A stretch of 64,000 nucleotides of DNA from Hymenobacter guriensis (GTDB lineage Bacteria; Bacteroidota; Bacteroidia; Cytophagales; Hymenobacteraceae): assembly GCF_015773195.1 (NCBI RefSeq), contig NZ_JADWYK010000009.1, positions 1-64,000 of the forward strand, given 5' to 3'. The notes beneath the pieces are model-generated. The model was not told where the DNA came from, did not search any database, and was given only the letters and a program-made list of their open reading frames with translations. A program made the position numbers and the translations under genes. Shown one piece after another: positions 17,544 through 26,294 of the stretch; position 1 is the first letter of the stretch; every line of letters begins with the position of its first letter.

Positions 17544-18283
17544 ACTCTTCAGCTACACCGCGCGTCGGCGCCATCATTCAGGCCCGGATGGGCTCCTCCC
17601 GGCTACCCGGCAAAGCTCTGCTGACCCTGCCGTTGGGCGGAACGCTGACTATTCTCGACCACGTGATACGCCGCGCCCGGCGCAGTGGAGTAGCCGTGAT
17701 AGTGGTAGCTACGTCCACGCTGCCCGCCAATGACGCCGTAGCCGCTGCCGTCCGCCGGGCGGGCGCGCAGGTGTACCGGGGCAGCGAAACCGACGTGCTG
17801 GCCCGATTTCAGGAAGCCGCCGCCGCCCATCAGCTCGATACTATTGTGCGGCTAACCGCCGACAACCCCGCCATCGACCCGCACTACGTGCGGCAAGCCC
17901 TACAGCAGCATCACCTCAACCGGGCCGACTACACCCACACCACCGGCCTGCCACTGGGCACCAACCTCGAAATCATCAGCGGGCGGGCGCTGGCCCTGGC
18001 CCACGCTCAGGCGCAACTGCCCGACGAGCGGGAACACGTGACGCCCTACCTGCGGCGCCACCCGGCACAGTTTCAGCTGCAGGAACTGAACTTGGCCACG
18101 CAGCATCCCGGTTGGGCCGGCTTCCGCCTCACCGTCGACTACCCGAGCGACTACGCCTTGCTGCACACGCTCTACACGACGCTGCCTACGGACTTTGGAC
18201 TGGCCGAAGTAGCCGTGCTGCACGAGCAGTACCCGTGGTTGCCGCTTATCAATGCCGACAACCAACAGGTACGCGTAGCATGA
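17528..18283 (+). CDS. SpsF-type cytidylyltransferase, candidate CMP-pseudaminic acid synthase
   Basis: 251 residues. The signature VGAIIQARMGSSRLPGKAL is the CTP-binding loop of the SpsF/acylneuraminate cytidylyltransferase family, followed by VRLTADNPAIDPHYV and FRLTVDYPSDYALL. It would activate pseudaminic acid (or a derivative) to the CMP sugar before transfer, the step done by PseF in Campylobacter. It is of the Bacillus spore-coat SpsF kind rather than the standard PseF kind. The TGA overlaps the ATG of the next gene by 4 bases (ATGA). Confidence 0.8.
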   Translation: MDHSIDSSATPRVGAIIQARMGSSRLPGKALLTLPLGGTLTILDHVIRRARRSGVAVIVVATSTLPANDAVAAAVRRAGAQVYRGSETDVLARFQEAAAAHQLDTIVRLTADNPAIDPHYVRQALQQHHLNRADYTHTTGLPLGTNLEIISGRALALAHAQAQLPDEREHVTPYLRRHPAQFQLQELNLATQHPGWAGFRLTVDYPSDYALLHTLYTTLPTDFGLAEVAVLHEQYPWLPLINADNQQVRVA

Positions 18284-19785
18284 CCTCTGCCAAAACCGGT
18301 TCTCCCCGCCTCGTATTCCGGGCCGATGGCAACTCCCGCATCGGGCTGGGCCACGTAATGCGGCTGCTGGCCCTGGCCGAGATACTGCAGCCGGATTTCC
18401 CGGAGCAGCTTTTCCTGATTCGGGAGCCAGACGCGGCGCTAAAGCAGCAGCTTTGGGAGGCTGGCCTGGTGGTGCATAACCTGCCTCATCAGCCCCTGAC
18501 CGAAGAAGCAGCCTACCTCGTGCGCCACGTATTGCACCCCACGGATGTGCTGGTGCTCGACGGCTACGACTTCCGCTATGAATACCAGAACACCGTGCGC
18601 GGGGCCGTGGCCCGGCTGGTGTACCTGGACGACCTGCACGCCTTTCCGCTGGCCGCCGACCTGGTGCTGAACCCCGCCGGGGGCCTTACTGTCAGCCAGT
18701 ACCAGCTGCGCCAGCCCGGAGCCAGCCTGCTGAGCGGGCCGGCCTACGCGCCCCTGCGCGCCGCTTTCCGCACCCCGCCCGCTGTGCCGGTTCCTCCTGA
18801 TCCGGCAACCGTGCTGGTATGCCTGGGTGGGGCCGACCCTACCTACCAAACCCAGCGCGTGGCCGCCGAGCTGCTGGCATTGCCGGCCGTGCAGCGCGTA
18901 CACGTGGTGGTGGGCAGCGCTTACCTGGGCTGGGAAAGCCTGCAGGCCTGGGCGCCGGAACACCCGCGCCTGACGCTGCACCGCAACCTGCCGGCGCCGG
19001 AGCTGGCCGAGGTTATGCGCCAGTGCGGCGCGGCGGTTTGTTCAGCCAGCACCGTCAGCTACGAGTACTGCGCGGCGGCGGGCGGCTTGCTTTTTCTGCT
19101 TCCCACCGCCGACAATCAGTACGACATCGATCAGTACCTGCGCGGGGCGGGGCTGGCTCGGCCGTTTACCTCGGCGGCCAATATCCTTACTTCGCCCGAG
19201 GCCGCACGCCTGGCCGCCACCATGCAGGCGGCCCAGCGGCGAGTGTTCGACGGGCAGGCCCCCCGGCGGCTGCGGCAGGAGGTGCGGGCCCTGCTGCTTC
19301 CGCCACCCCCGTTTCACCTGCGGCCCGTCGCGCCCACCGACTCCGACCAGCTTCTGACCTGGACGAACGAGCCTTCGGTACGGCAGTTTTCTTTTAACCC
19401 CACTCCCGTTTCCCGCCCCGACCATGAGCAGTGGCTGGCCGCCCGTCTGCACGACCCAAATTCCCTGCTGCTGCTGGCTCAGGATGCGGCCAGTGGCCTT
19501 CCTGCCGGCCTTATCCGGTTTGCAGTTGATGGCGAAGAGGCGACCTTAAGCTACCTGCTGGACGCCGACTTCCGGGGCCGCGGGCTGGCACCGCTGCTGC
19601 TGCTGGCCGGAGTGCGCCGCCTGACGGAGCACTTCCCGGCCGTGCAGCGGGTGCTGGGCCACGTGCAGCCCGCCAATGTTGCTTCCGTCAAAGCCTTTGA
19701 GCGGGTGGGTTTTTCGCTGCTGAACGCGCCGCCCGATAATGTTACTGGGCCGGTTACTTTTATATGGATAACCGCTGCCGGTTAA
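18280..19785 (+). CDS. PseG-PseH fusion: UDP-sugar hydrolase plus N-acetyltransferase
   Basis: 501 residues, two domains. Residues 1 to about 335 match PseG/SpsG (RADGNSRIGLGHVMRLLALAE near the N-terminus, VLDGYDFRYEYQ, VCLGGADPTYQT, SASTVSYEYCAAAGG), which removes UDP from UDP-2,4-diacetamido-2,4,6-trideoxy-beta-L-altrose. After a Pro-rich linker (LLPPPPFHL), residues about 345-501 match GNAT acetyltransferases of the PseH type (LRPVAPTDSDQLLTWTNEP, acetyl-CoA loop DFRGRGLAPLLLLAG, NVASVKAFERVGF). In Campylobacter these are separate proteins acting in consecutive steps (PseH, then PseG). I saw no frameshift at the junction. No separate pseH is in the cluster, which supports a true fusion. 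Confidence 0.88.
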   Translation: MTSAKTGSPRLVFRADGNSRIGLGHVMRLLALAEILQPDFPEQLFLIREPDAALKQQLWEAGLVVHNLPHQPLTEEAAYLVRHVLHPTDVLVLDGYDFRYEYQNTVRGAVARLVYLDDLHAFPLAADLVLNPAGGLTVSQYQLRQPGASLLSGPAYAPLRAAFRTPPAVPVPPDPATVLVCLGGADPTYQTQRVAAELLALPAVQRVHVVVGSAYLGWESLQAWAPEHPRLTLHRNLPAPELAEVMRQCGAAVCSASTVSYEYCAAAGGLLFLLPTADNQYDIDQYLRGAGLARPFTSAANILTSPEAARLAATMQAAQRRVFDGQAPRRLRQEVRALLLPPPPFHLRPVAPTDSDQLLTWTNEPSVRQFSFNPTPVSRPDHEQWLAARLHDPNSLLLLAQDAASGLPAGLIRFAVDGEEATLSYLLDADFRGRGLAPLLLLAGVRRLTEHFPAVQRVLGHVQPANVASVKAFERVGFSLLNAPPDNVTGPVTFIWITAAG

Positions 19786-19834
19786 GTATCTTGCCAGCAG
19801 TCTTATTTCTTTGAATAGCTTACACAGTATTGTT

Positions 19835-20530
19835 ATGCTTCGGGCTAATGAACAACGGGGCCGGCTGGCCTACCTGGTCTTTGTGATTCTGACCATATTC
19901 TCCCTGGCTTTTGCCGTATTCAACGTCAGCTTCGCATACTTTCTGGACAACCTGGAAGCCGATACCATCACGTCGGGCACTTTTCAGTTTTTTGACTTAG
20001 GCAATCCGCTGGGCGCAATAGCCCATTTAGCCTTGATTCTGGCCAGCATTATCACCTTTATCCGGTGGTACCGGCGGGCCTATTACAACCTCGCTGCTTC
20101 CGGGGTTGAAACCAACTTCACCGATGGTCAGACGGTAGCTGCGTGGTTTATTCCGTTCATCAGCCTCACCCGACCTTATTACGTTGTTCGGGAAATCTGG
20201 CAGAGCACCCAGCAGCTGGGCACCGGCGTGGTTACCCCGCATACGCTGCTGAGAGTGTGGTGGGTGCTGTTTCTGCTACGGGGCTTCATCGGTGTTGTGG
20301 CTAATGCCGTTTCCGGCAGCAACAATCTGCAAGCTGTGCAAATTACGCTGCAGGTAACGGCGGCCACATTGGTGTTCGATGCCATAGCGGCGGGCATAAC
20401 GGCCTTGGTAATCCAGCGCATTATGGGGTTTGAACAGCAGCTGCAGTTGCAGGCGCAGGTGGCTACCCTGGGCGGCCCCGCCCCGGAACCCGACGATTTA
20501 CTGCTGGGCGAACAGGAAAGCTACGCGTAG
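19835..20530 (+). CDS. DUF4328-like membrane protein
   Basis: 231 residues from the ATG at 19835 (an upstream TTG is less likely). It has about five or six hydrophobic helices (AYLVFVILTIFSLAFAVF, IAHLALILASIITFIRWYRRAYYN, WFIPFISLTRPYYVVREIW, LLRVWWVLFLLRGFIGVVAN). The phrase WFIPFISLTRPYYVVREIW with a following W-x-VLF pattern is typical of the DUF4328 family. Function unknown. It sits between the PseG-PseH fusion and pseI, which interrupts the pathway order and may mean it helps export, or it was inserted there. Confidence 0.75.
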   Translation: MLRANEQRGRLAYLVFVILTIFSLAFAVFNVSFAYFLDNLEADTITSGTFQFFDLGNPLGAIAHLALILASIITFIRWYRRAYYNLAASGVETNFTDGQTVAAWFIPFISLTRPYYVVREIWQSTQQLGTGVVTPHTLLRVWWVLFLLRGFIGVVANAVSGSNNLQAVQITLQVTAATLVFDAIAAGITALVIQRIMGFEQQLQLQAQVATLGGPAPEPDDLLLGEQESYA

Positions 20531-20545
20531 CCCCGCCCGGCTTCG

Positions 20546-20553
20546 TATTTTTG
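20546..20553 (+). promoter_or_regulatory. -7 promoter box TATTTTTG before pseI
   Basis: An exact TAnnTTTG box ends 4 bases before the pseI ATG. If used, transcription would begin at the start codon. I see no clear -33 TTTG at the right spacing, so this is tentative. Confidence 0.45.
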
Positions 20554-20557
20554 CGGC

Positions 20558-21598
20558 ATGACGATTTCCTTTGGCTCCCGCCTCGTAGGCCCCGATCAGC
20601 CGCCCTTTATCATTGCCGAGCTTAGCGGCAACCACAACCAGGATTTACAGCGCGGCCTGGCCATTGTGGATGCCGTGGCCGCTGCCGGGGCCCACGCCAT
20701 CAAGCTCCAGACCTACACCGCCGATACCATGACGCTGCCCGGCGCCTACCGCATCGACGACCCTGCTTCCCTCTGGTATGGCCGGGAGTTGCACGAGCTC
20801 TACCAGGAGGCGCAAACGCCCTGGGAGTGGCACAAGCCTTTGTTCGACCGCGCCAAAGCGCACGGTATGGTAGCCTTCAGCTCGCCATTCGATGAAACTG
20901 CCGTCGACTTCCTGGAAAGCCTGGAGGTGCCGGCCTACAAAATTGCCTCCTTCGAAAATACCGACTGGCCCCTGCTGCGCCGCGTAGCTGCTACTGGCAA
21001 GCCCGTGATTATGAGCACCGGCGCCAGCCAGCTGGCCGAAGTGGCCGAGGCTGTGCAGGTGCTGCGCGAAGCCGGCTGCCGCGAGCTGGTGCTGCTGAAA
21101 TGTACCAGCACCTACCCGGCCACGCCCCAAAACACCAACCTGCGCACCCTGCCCCACTTTCAGCAGCTGTTTCCCGATACGCTGGTAGGCCTCTCCGACC
21201 ATACGATGGGCGTGGGCGCGGCTGTGGCCGCTGTGGCCCTGGGCGCCTGCGTGATAGAAAAGCACGTGACCCTGCGCCGCGCCGACGGCGGGGTAGATTC
21301 GGCCTTCTCCCTGGAACCCGAGGAAGTAGCGCAGCTGGTGACGGAAACAGAGCGGGCTTGGCAGGCCCTGGGGCAGGTGCAGTACGGGGTGCAGCGGGCC
21401 GAGGAAAAAAGCCGCCTGTACAAGCGCAGCCTTTACGTGGCCCAGGAAGTGAAAGCCGGCGAAGTATTCACCAAAGAAAACCTGCGGGTAGTGCGCCCCG
21501 GCGACGGACTGGCCCCGCGCTACCTCGACCAGCTGCTGGGCAAGCCTGCCCGCCAGAACCTGCGCGCCGGCACGCCGCTTACCTGGGAGGCCCTGTAA
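20558..21598 (+). CDS. pseI: Pseudaminic acid synthase
   Basis: 346 residues, NeuB/PseI family with an N-terminal TIM-barrel and a C-terminal SAF (antifreeze-like) domain (RSLYVAQEVKAGEVFTKENLRVVRPGDGLAP). Conserved parts include FIIAELSGNHNQDL, KLQTYTADTMT, KIASFENTDWPLL, KCTSTYPATP, GLSDHTMG and EKHVTL. It condenses 2,4-diacetamido-2,4,6-trideoxy-L-altrose with phosphoenolpyruvate to give pseudaminic acid. The stop TAA abuts the ATG of the next gene with no spacer, which implies coupled translation. Confidence 0.95.
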   Translation: MTISFGSRLVGPDQPPFIIAELSGNHNQDLQRGLAIVDAVAAAGAHAIKLQTYTADTMTLPGAYRIDDPASLWYGRELHELYQEAQTPWEWHKPLFDRAKAHGMVAFSSPFDETAVDFLESLEVPAYKIASFENTDWPLLRRVAATGKPVIMSTGASQLAEVAEAVQVLREAGCRELVLLKCTSTYPATPQNTNLRTLPHFQQLFPDTLVGLSDHTMGVGAAVAAVALGACVIEKHVTLRRADGGVDSAFSLEPEEVAQLVTETERAWQALGQVQYGVQRAEEKSRLYKRSLYVAQEVKAGEVFTKENLRVVRPGDGLAPRYLDQLLGKPARQNLRAGTPLTWEAL

Positions 21599-22897
21599 AT
21601 GGCTGCCGTATTGGCCGCTCCTACGGCCCGCCTGCGCGACATTCTGCAGCTCCGATTTACAGACTTGTTTGCGGCCCTGCCGGCGCGCACGCTCAACGGC
21701 ATTTCGCCCGCCAACCCACTGCGCCGGCTGGCCCGCATGGCCGGCTACGCGGCGCTGCGGCTGGTGGGCAACGTGTTTCGGCCCATCCGTAACCCGGAGC
21801 AGCTGCGCGGGGCGGTATGGCTCTACGTGGTCAGTCAGAACAACTACGATTCCCTGCGCTTTATCCGGGATGCCCGCCCTGATAGTGTGCTGGTAGCCGG
21901 ACAGAGCAAGCAGATCGGGCGCTACAACCAGCAGGTGAACCGTCTTTCCCTGCGTCGAAAGGGTTTGTACTACTGGCAATTTCCCTTCGTACTGGCCGGG
22001 CTGCTGCGGCTGGAAGGCCAGCGGGCCTGGCGGTTTTGCGACTTGATTTTCAACGCCATTGGCTACTACGAGGTGTACCGGCGGGCCCTGCGGCACTACC
22101 GGCCCCGTGCCGTGGTATTTGCCAACGACCACAACGACGATGCCCGCGCCCTGCTGCTGGCCTGCCGGGCCGAGGGGGTGCCCACTGCTTATGTGCAGCA
22201 CGCCAGCGTAAGCACCAACTTCCCGCCCCTGGGCTTTGACCTGAATCTGCTGGAAGGCCAGGATGCCCTAGACAAGTACCGGCAGTGTGGCCTTATCCGG
22301 GGCCGTGTGGAACTGGTAGGCATGCCCAAAGCCGATGCGTTTCTGGCCCGCCGTAACACGGCACCCGGCATCCGGCGCGTGGGCTTTGCGGCCAACCTGC
22401 TCGATGACACCCGGCAGGTAGCTGATGCCGTGGCGCACGTGCTGCGGGAACTGCCCGGCCTCACGCTCACCTTCCGCCCCCACCCCGGCGACGCCCGCGA
22501 CTTCAGCTTTCTGCGGCAGCAGCACCCTGAATTGCAGTTTTCGGATGCGCGGCAGCAGTCGGTATTTGAGTTTCTGGCCGGGCAGGATGCCCTAATTGCC
22601 GCCGACACCAGCACCCACCTCGAGGCCACCCTACTCAACCTCGCCAGCATCTACTACCGCCTGGGCAGCCCCGCCTCCTTCGACGATTACTACGGCTACG
22701 TGGCCCACAACCTGGTAGACCGCGCCGATAGCCCCGCCGCTCTGGTCGAAATACTACGCCGCTATCAGCAGCACAAGCCGCTGGATTTGTACCGGAGGGC
22801 GGCTTATTACAATGCTACCCTGGGCACTCCCGACGAAGGCCGCAGCCAGCAGCGGGCGTTGCGGATTTTGAGGGAGTGGCTGGAGTCGAGCAGATAG
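21599..22897 (+). CDS. GT-B-like protein of a glycan locus, candidate nonulosonate transferase
   Basis: 432 residues, no signal peptide. The C-terminal half looks like the GT-B fold of CDP-glycerol transferases/polysialyltransferase-like proteins: VFANDHNDDARALLLACRAEGVPTAYVQHASVS, LTFRPHPGDARDF, LIAADTSTHLEATLLNLASIYYRLG. These elements (a receptor His region, then HPGD and a DTSTHLEA loop near the C-terminus) are seen in enzymes that use activated sugars or polyols. Being directly after pseI it could transfer pseudaminic acid, but that is inference. Family membership is uncertain. Confidence 0.6.
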   Translation: MAAVLAAPTARLRDILQLRFTDLFAALPARTLNGISPANPLRRLARMAGYAALRLVGNVFRPIRNPEQLRGAVWLYVVSQNNYDSLRFIRDARPDSVLVAGQSKQIGRYNQQVNRLSLRRKGLYYWQFPFVLAGLLRLEGQRAWRFCDLIFNAIGYYEVYRRALRHYRPRAVVFANDHNDDARALLLACRAEGVPTAYVQHASVSTNFPPLGFDLNLLEGQDALDKYRQCGLIRGRVELVGMPKADAFLARRNTAPGIRRVGFAANLLDDTRQVADAVAHVLRELPGLTLTFRPHPGDARDFSFLRQQHPELQFSDARQQSVFEFLAGQDALIAADTSTHLEATLLNLASIYYRLGSPASFDDYYGYVAHNLVDRADSPAALVEILRRYQQHKPLDLYRRAAYYNATLGTPDEGRSQQRALRILREWLESSR

Positions 22898-22978
22898 TAC
22901 TGTTCAGGAATTTTTAGCCCGCAGAGGACGGGAGGTTGGCGCGGAGGGCGCAGAGTTGTTCTGATAGTACCTTGCGGC

Positions 22979-24349
22979 ATGTTACCGCCACTGCCGTCCG
23001 TGCCCGCTACTACTGCCGAAATCCGTCTGCACTACGTGCTGCTGCACTTCTGGCAGGCCTATGATGCGGCCCCAACTGTCAGCGTTGGCTATGCGGATGC
23101 GGATGTGCAGCCGCAGGTGGAGGTAGCGGCCGAAAACCACGTGTTTTTTCAGGCCGCTGCTCCATACCCTCCCGAGCCGGTTTGGCGCGAATGGCAGGGC
23201 CGAAAGCTGCCTTTTTTCTTTGACAACCAGCCCGCCAGGCCGCTGCTGGACCTGCTGCCGGAGGGCCGCGCACGTATTACCGCTGATATCATTTCGGCAG
23301 CGTTTTACCTGCTGAGTGGGTGGCAGGAGTTTTACGCTGACGAGCGGGACCAGCACGGGCGCTTTCCCTACTCCGCCAGCGTGCAGCGGCGCCACGACTT
23401 TGTGGCGGTGCCCGTGGTCAATTACTACTTCGACATTCTGAAAACGGCCGTGGAGCACGTAACAGGCCAGCCGCTACGCCCGCGCCGCTGGGCAAACGGC
23501 GCGAGTTGGGCCGCCTTCATCACCCACGACATCGACAACCTGTACAGCGCCTGGAAAGCTCCGGCCAACGCCGCCCTGCGCCAGGGCAAGCTGCTGAGCT
23601 TCGGATGGCAACTCTGGCAGCACTTTACACAGAAAGATGCCTGGGACAACCTGGCGGAGGTACAGCAAACTGTGGCCGAGTACGGCGCCAAAAGCACATT
23701 CTTCTTCCTGCCTGAGCACCGCAAAGCGGCTAATGGCACGCCCAATGCAGATTATGACATTCGGAAAGAATGGGCAAGAATGGCAACCGCCATTGGCAAT
23801 TCGGAAGTTGGCCTTCACCCCAGCTTGGGCACCGCCACGCACGGCGGCCAGTTGAAACAGGAAGAGCACCGGCTACAACGCTTGCGCAACGGCGTTAAGG
23901 CAGACGGTATTCGATTTCATTACTTGCAGTGGGAGCCGCGTATCACTCCCGTCCTTCTAACTCCCCTGCTTTACCACTACGACTCCACGTTAGGCTTTGC
24001 TGAGCATTTCGGCTTCCGAAACTCTTACTGCCTGCCTTTTTACCCATTCAACTTTCAAACCGGCGAAGCCCATAACTTCCTCGAAATTCCGCTGAACGTG
24101 ATGGATGCCACGCTGCATCACCCGCGCTACCTGCAGCTGGAACCGGCGGAAATCCTGCCGGCCCTCATGCCCATGTTCCAGGAAATCGAGCGGTTTGGGG
24201 GTGTATGTACGGTGCTCTGGCACAACGAGAACTTCGACCCGGCCAACACCCGCAACGGCCCCCGCGAGTTCCGCGCCATCATGGAGTACCTTCGCAGCCG
24301 GTCTGTGGCATTCGTGAATGGCCAGGATATTTGTGAGTGGATGTGGTAG
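22979..24349 (+). CDS. Polysaccharide deacetylase family protein (DUF7033-type N-terminus)
   Basis: 456 residues. The N-terminal 180 residues match the DUF7033 pattern of Bacteroidota glycan proteins (FQAAAPYPPEPVWREWQG, FYLLSGWQEFYADERDQHGRFPY). The C-terminal NodB/CE4-like domain has THDIDNLYSAW as the Asp motif 1, YGAKSTFFFLPEH, and GLHPSLGTATHGG as the His-containing motif 2, then VLWHNENFD. CE4 enzymes remove N-acetyl groups from polysaccharides. It lacks a signal peptide, so action in the cytoplasm or on a lipid-linked glycan precursor is possible. Confidence 0.8.
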   Translation: MLPPLPSVPATTAEIRLHYVLLHFWQAYDAAPTVSVGYADADVQPQVEVAAENHVFFQAAAPYPPEPVWREWQGRKLPFFFDNQPARPLLDLLPEGRARITADIISAAFYLLSGWQEFYADERDQHGRFPYSASVQRRHDFVAVPVVNYYFDILKTAVEHVTGQPLRPRRWANGASWAAFITHDIDNLYSAWKAPANAALRQGKLLSFGWQLWQHFTQKDAWDNLAEVQQTVAEYGAKSTFFFLPEHRKAANGTPNADYDIRKEWARMATAIGNSEVGLHPSLGTATHGGQLKQEEHRLQRLRNGVKADGIRFHYLQWEPRITPVLLTPLLYHYDSTLGFAEHFGFRNSYCLPFYPFNFQTGEAHNFLEIPLNVMDATLHHPRYLQLEPAEILPALMPMFQEIERFGGVCTVLWHNENFDPANTRNGPREFRAIMEYLRSRSVAFVNGQDICEWMW

Positions 24350-24366
24350 CGCCTCATTGCCTGCTT

Positions 24367-24400
24367 CCTCACTCACTACCTCACTACCTCACTACCTCAC
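24367..24400 (+). repeat. Short tandem repeat of CACTACCT just before the flippase
   Basis: About four near-perfect 8-base units (TCACTACC-like) fill the gap between the deacetylase and the flippase start. They hold no ATG. Similar short direct repeats occur at other gene boundaries in the window. Confidence 0.7.
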
Positions 24401-24403
24401 CTT

Positions 24404-25894
24404 TTGGGCATCGTTCAGCGGCAGGGTCTGCGCAACACTGTTATTTCCTACCTGGGGCTGGCGCTGGGGTTTCTCAACACGGCCTTTATCGTGCCGCGCT
24501 TTCTGGCCGCCGACCAGTTGGGCCTGACCAGCACGCTGCTCTCCATTGCTACCATTTACGCGCAGCTTTCCGCCCTGGGATTTGCCAGCGTGGGCATCCG
24601 GTTTTTCCCGTATTTCCGCAACCGGGAAGCCGGGCACCAGGGGTTTCTGCCGCTGCTGCTGGGCGTGCCGCTGCTGGGCTTTGCCCTGACCACGGTGCTG
24701 TACCTGAGCGGTAAGCCGCTGGTACTGAGCTTCTACGAGCATGCACCGGACCGCGCCCTTATTGGCTCCTACTATGGCTGGGCCGCGGGGCTGGCGCTAT
24801 TCATCATGCTGTACTCCCTGCAGGATGCTTACCTGAAAGGGCTGTACCACACGGCGTTTTCGTCGTTTGTGCAGGAGATTCTGCTACGGGTGCTGCAGGC
24901 CGGGGCGGCGGTGCTCTACGGGGTGGGCTACCTGTCGTTTCACGGCTACGTGCTGGCGTACATTGGCTGCATGAGCGGCATTGCGCTGCTGCTCACGGGC
25001 TACCTGGCCTACATTGACGAGCTGCACGTGCGGCCCCAGGCGGCGGCGCTGCGGGTGCAGCCGCTACGCGGTATCCTGAGCTTCGGGGCGTTTGCGTTGC
25101 TGGCCAATATCTCGGGCACCATCATCATGAACATTGACACGCTGATGGTGAGCTCCCAACTCAACCTGGCGGCGGCGGGCGTGTACAGCATTGCGTTTTT
25201 CATCAGCACGGCCCTCACCCTGACGGCCCGCTCGCTCAACAAGATTGCCTTCCCACTGCTGGCCGACTACTGGAAGGACAACGCCCTGTCGCGCATGGCC
25301 ACTTTCTACCGCGACACCACTCGCCTGAACGCCGTGCTGGGCTGCTACCTGGCCCTGGGCATTGGCTTGAATCTGGATTTCATCTATGGCCTGATGCACA
25401 ACCCGGCCCTGCAGGCGGGCACCACGGCCGTGCTGGTGCTGCTGGCCGCGCGCCTGTTCGATGGCATCACCGGACTGAATGGGCTCATCGTCGTCACTTC
25501 CCCACGCTACCGCTACGACCTGCTGTTCAACGTGTCCTTGGCGCTGATTACCGTTGGCCTGAATGCGCTGCTGATTCCGCGCCTGGGTCTCACGGGCGCC
25601 GCAGTAGCGTTTCTGCTGGCCATTGTGAGCATCAACCTGGCCCGCACCTGGTTTGTGTGGCACAGCTACCGGATGCAGCCCTTCACCGGCCGTATCCCCC
25701 TTATTCTGCTCAGTGCGGCCGTGGCAGGGACGGCCGCCTGGCTGGTTCCTCCGTTCACCTCGGCGCTGTTAGCCATGCTCGTACGCTCGGCGGTACTGAC
25801 GGTAGTGTATGCCACGCTGATTCTGCTCACCAAATCGGCCCCGGAAGCCACGGCTTTGCTGCAAAAATTTCGGAGCCGGAATCCGCTGACCTGA
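24404..25894 (+). CDS. Oligosaccharide flippase (Wzx/PST type)
   Basis: 496 residues with about 12-14 hydrophobic helices throughout (LGLALGFLNTAFIVPRFL, GFLPLLLGVPLLGFALTTVLY, GILSFGAFALLANISGT and so on), the pattern of polysaccharide-transport/MATE-like flippases that move lipid-linked repeat units across the inner membrane. There is no ATG at the N-terminus; a TTG at 24404 gives MGIVQRQGLRNTVISYLG, which agrees with the usual Bacteroidota flippase start. It is the last gene of the glycan locus and the only candidate exporter in it. I see no Wzy or ligase in the window. Confidence 0.85.
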   Translation: MGIVQRQGLRNTVISYLGLALGFLNTAFIVPRFLAADQLGLTSTLLSIATIYAQLSALGFASVGIRFFPYFRNREAGHQGFLPLLLGVPLLGFALTTVLYLSGKPLVLSFYEHAPDRALIGSYYGWAAGLALFIMLYSLQDAYLKGLYHTAFSSFVQEILLRVLQAGAAVLYGVGYLSFHGYVLAYIGCMSGIALLLTGYLAYIDELHVRPQAAALRVQPLRGILSFGAFALLANISGTIIMNIDTLMVSSQLNLAAAGVYSIAFFISTALTLTARSLNKIAFPLLADYWKDNALSRMATFYRDTTRLNAVLGCYLALGIGLNLDFIYGLMHNPALQAGTTAVLVLLAARLFDGITGLNGLIVVTSPRYRYDLLFNVSLALITVGLNALLIPRLGLTGAAVAFLLAIVSINLARTWFVWHSYRMQPFTGRIPLILLSAAVAGTAAWLVPPFTSALLAMLVRSAVLTVVYATLILLTKSAPEATALLQKFRSRNPLT

Positions 25895-26233
25895 TTGTAC
25901 TCTCACTGGTTGGCGTAAGGTCGAAGTAAGCGTCCGATACGCCGGGCACAGGGTAGCCAAGCCGAGTTGATAACGCCCATTGGAAATCATTGGGGCAGAA
26001 CTTCAAAACGGGCAAAGAAAGGTTTTTTAGGCTGGTAGCGGGGCTCTGCGGGGCGGCTGTACCAGTCAAATCGACAGTCATAGAAATTGTATTCTCACTG
26101 CATTGCCCGGCTGTCAACCAGTAGCTAGATCCGGTATTCTACCAGTAGCCATACAGCAACCACCCGAGTTAGATATTTCCACTAAATCAGCGGCTGTTCC
26201 CATTAGCTGGCCGTTACCCACGAGGAAAGAAAA
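25895..26233. other. Intergenic region before the cys leader, no gene seen
   Basis: About 340 bases between the flippase stop and the cys promoter. Two minus-strand frames stay open but look random (no domain, no signal). I see no hairpin terminator with a T-run. Confidence 0.4.
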
Positions 26234-26266
26234 TTTGGAACTATAAAATTTCGGCTCGTACATTTG
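26234..26266 (+). promoter_or_regulatory. Promoter of the cys operon leader (TTTG-N21-TACATTTG)
   Basis: TTTG at 26234-26237 and TACATTTG at 26259-26266 match the Bacteroidota -33/-7 pattern with 21-base spacing. The predicted transcription start, about 26272, lies about 23 bases before the SAM-I riboswitch P1 stem. The same geometry occurs at the permease riboswitch. Confidence 0.75.
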
Positions 26267-26294
26267 TCCTACCAATTCTTTACCCCCCAAAGGA

